A DNA stretch of 6,142 nucleotides from Zetaproteobacteria bacterium (GTDB taxonomy: Bacteria > Pseudomonadota > Zetaproteobacteria > Mariprofundales > Mariprofundaceae), in assembly GCA_021545665.1 (NCBI GenBank), contig JAJRTX010000143.1, positions 1-6,142 of the forward strand, read 5' to 3'. Made by a program: the position numbers and the translations under genes. The notes below the pieces were generated by a model that was not told where the DNA came from, ran no database searches, and saw only the letters and a list, made by a program, of their open reading frames with translations. Position 1 is the first letter of the stretch. Every line of letters starts with the position of its first letter. Positions 4,619-6,142 of the stretch are shown piece by piece.

Positions 4619-6142
4619 ATGGATAGTTATTACGTCACAACACCGATTTATTATGTTAATGATGAGCCACATCTGGGTCATATTTATACGACGATTGCAG
4701 CGGATGTTCTGGCTCGCCACCAGCGCATGGCCAATCGGAAGGTTTTTTTCCTCACCGGGGTGGATGAGCACGGGCAAAAGGTGCAGCGGGCGGCTGAAAA
4801 ACGCGGTATGCCGCCGATTGAACTGGCAAATCAGGTTGTCGAACGTTATCAGAGTCTTTGGCCAGAGCTGGGAATCACCAATGATGATTTCATCCGTACC
4901 AGTTCAGAGCGACATAAACTGGGTGTGCAGGCTTTGTGGAGACGATTGGAAAATGCCGGAACAATCTACAAGGGTTTTTATGAAGACTGGTATTGCATTC
5001 CCTGCGAGACGTATTGGAAAGAAACCCAGCTGAAAGAAGCGGAGTGCTGGGAAGGTAAGAAGTGTCCGGACTGTAAGCGTGGCGTAGATAAGGTTCAGGA
5101 GGAATCCTATTTTTTTCGTCTGAGCGCATTTCAAGATCGTCTTATTGAATATATCCATGCCAATCCGGATTTCATTGGGCCGGAGTCAAGGCGGAATGAG
5201 GTATTGCGTTTTGTTGAGTCGGGGTTAAACGACCTGTCAGTTTCGCGCACGACCTTTTCCTGGGGTATTCCGGTTCCCGGCGATGAAAAACATGTGATTT
5301 ATGTATGGATTGATGCTTTGAGCAATTATATCACTGCTCTGGGTTTTCCTGATCAGAAGATGGATGAATTCTGGCCTGTCGATGTACATCTGATTGGTAA
5401 GGATATATTGCGTTTTCATGCTATCTACTGGCCGTGTATGCTAATGGCTGCTGATCTTCCCTTGCCGAAACGCGTGTTTGCACACGGTTGGTGGACAGTG
5501 GAAGGAAAAAAGATGAGCAAGTCTATGGGTAATGCGCTTCGCCCTGCTGAATTGCTTGAACAATATGATGTCGATGTGATTCGCTACTTTTTATTGCGCG
5601 AAGTGCCCTTTGGGCAGGACGGGGATTTTTCATTCACAGCATTGAAACAACGTTATAATTCAGAACTGGCCAATGATGTTGGTAATTTACTCAATCGTTC
5701 TCTGGCTATGTTGAATAAATACAGCGATGGTGTGCTGGGTCAGGTCAGTGAAGAGGAGAATATTGATCGAGCTTTGATTGCCAATGTGGAAAGCATGCAA
5801 TTAGAAGCTATCAGTGCAATGGACAGGCAGGCATTTCACATTGCACTGGAGCGAATCAATGAGGTGGTTCGGCATGGTAACCGCTACGTTGAAGAGAATG
5901 CTCCCTGGGCATTGGCCAAAGCAGGAAATAAAGCCCGGCTGGATACGGTATTGTATCACCTGATTGAAACGCTTCGTCTGGTGGCGCTGCAACTTGCACC
6001 CTTCATGCCAGCCAAGATGGAACAGATGCTGGGCCAGATTCATGGTGAAGATACCAGTATAGAGATGTTGAATTATGCTCAGCATGGCGGTTGGGTTTTG
6101 CTAAAGCCCGGTCATCAGTGTTCCAAACCAACACCGATTTTC
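4619..6142 (+). CDS. metG: Methionyl-tRNA synthetase, partial (runs off right edge)
   Basis: Class I aminoacyl-tRNA synthetase that charges tRNA-Met (initiator and elongator) with methionine using ATP in the cytoplasm. All 508 visible codons are open. The N-terminus MDSYYVTTPIYYVN leads into the HIGH-type motif HLGH (18-21). The connective insertion holds one zinc knuckle (Cys126, Cys129, Cys149, Cys152). WIDALSNYI (230-238) is the conserved catalytic segment, and KMSKS is at 298-302. The C-terminal helical bundle (from about 345) carries Asn356, Arg360 and Trp430, which align with E. coli anticodon-reading Asn391, Arg395 and Trp461. The last visible residues (KPTPIF) match the usual end of the core. 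Whether a Trbp111-like C-terminal tRNA-binding domain follows cannot be seen. The ATG has GGAGAG (4602-4607) 11 nt upstream, slightly far but the only candidate. The single-knuckle form distinguishes it from E. coli MetG. Confidence 0.97.
   Translation, partial: MDSYYVTTPIYYVNDEPHLGHIYTTIAADVLARHQRMANRKVFFLTGVDEHGQKVQRAAEKRGMPPIELANQVVERYQSLWPELGITNDDFIRTSSERHKLGVQALWRRLENAGTIYKGFYEDWYCIPCETYWKETQLKEAECWEGKKCPDCKRGVDKVQEESYFFRLSAFQDRLIEYIHANPDFIGPESRRNEVLRFVESGLNDLSVSRTTFSWGIPVPGDEKHVIYVWIDALSNYITALGFPDQKMDEFWPVDVHLIGKDILRFHAIYWPCMLMAADLPLPKRVFAHGWWTVEGKKMSKSMGNALRPAELLEQYDVDVIRYFLLREVPFGQDGDFSFTALKQRYNSELANDVGNLLNRSLAMLNKYSDGVLGQVSEEENIDRALIANVESMQLEAISAMDRQAFHIALERINEVVRHGNRYVEENAPWALAKAGNKARLDTVLYHLIETLRLVALQLAPFMPAKMEQMLGQIHGEDTSIEMLNYAQHGGWVLLKPGHQCSKPTPIF

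Noticed and set aside
4653..5158. Alternative open frames inside metG on both strands
   Set aside because: They are shadows of a continuous 508-codon MetRS frame with all catalytic motifs in order.

Overview
The window reads as a chromosomal segment of a Gram-negative bacterium, probably a proteobacterium. It has a predicted lipoprotein-anchored c-type cytochrome, an RNase R and a CCA-encoding tRNA-Leu(UAA). The methionyl-tRNA synthetase is the single-zinc-knuckle type (NDEPHLGH active site, one CxxC...CxxC pair) rather than the E. coli two-knuckle type. That argues against an enterobacterial-type gammaproteobacterium, but the exact lineage cannot be fixed from the sequence alone.

Layout. 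Positions 1-792 (minus strand) hold a decayed IS630-family transposase that runs off the left edge. It carries two in-frame stops and three single-base frameshifts. Positions 793-955 are its upstream flank, with an 11-bp perfect inverted repeat. A tRNA-Leu(UAA) lies at 956-1044 (minus), then a 108-bp spacer with two small palindromes. rnr (RNase R) occupies 1153-3354 on the minus strand; a GTG start with a well-placed Shine-Dalgarno is preferred over the upstream ATG at 3384. A 420-bp intergenic region (3355-3774) separates rnr from a divergent gene. It holds a nested inverted-repeat structure and a good sigma-70-like promoter. At 3775-4464 (plus) lies a predicted lipoprotein with eleven 18-bp tandem repeats encoding a KAAE-type helical linker, followed by a class I cytochrome c domain. 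Two consecutive intrinsic terminators (4486-4549) end that transcript. metG begins at 4619 and runs off the right edge after 508 codons.

How the genes relate. rnr and tRNA-Leu point the same way and may share transcripts; both belong to RNA metabolism and translation, as does metG. The cytochrome gene is an independent single-gene unit, with its own promoter upstream and tandem terminators downstream, set between housekeeping genes. It is the most distinctive item here: an electron carrier on what looks like an expandable helical tether of about 66 residues anchored by a lipid. The design resembles the Neisseria lipid-modified azurin (Laz), which carries a different repeat and a different redox domain.
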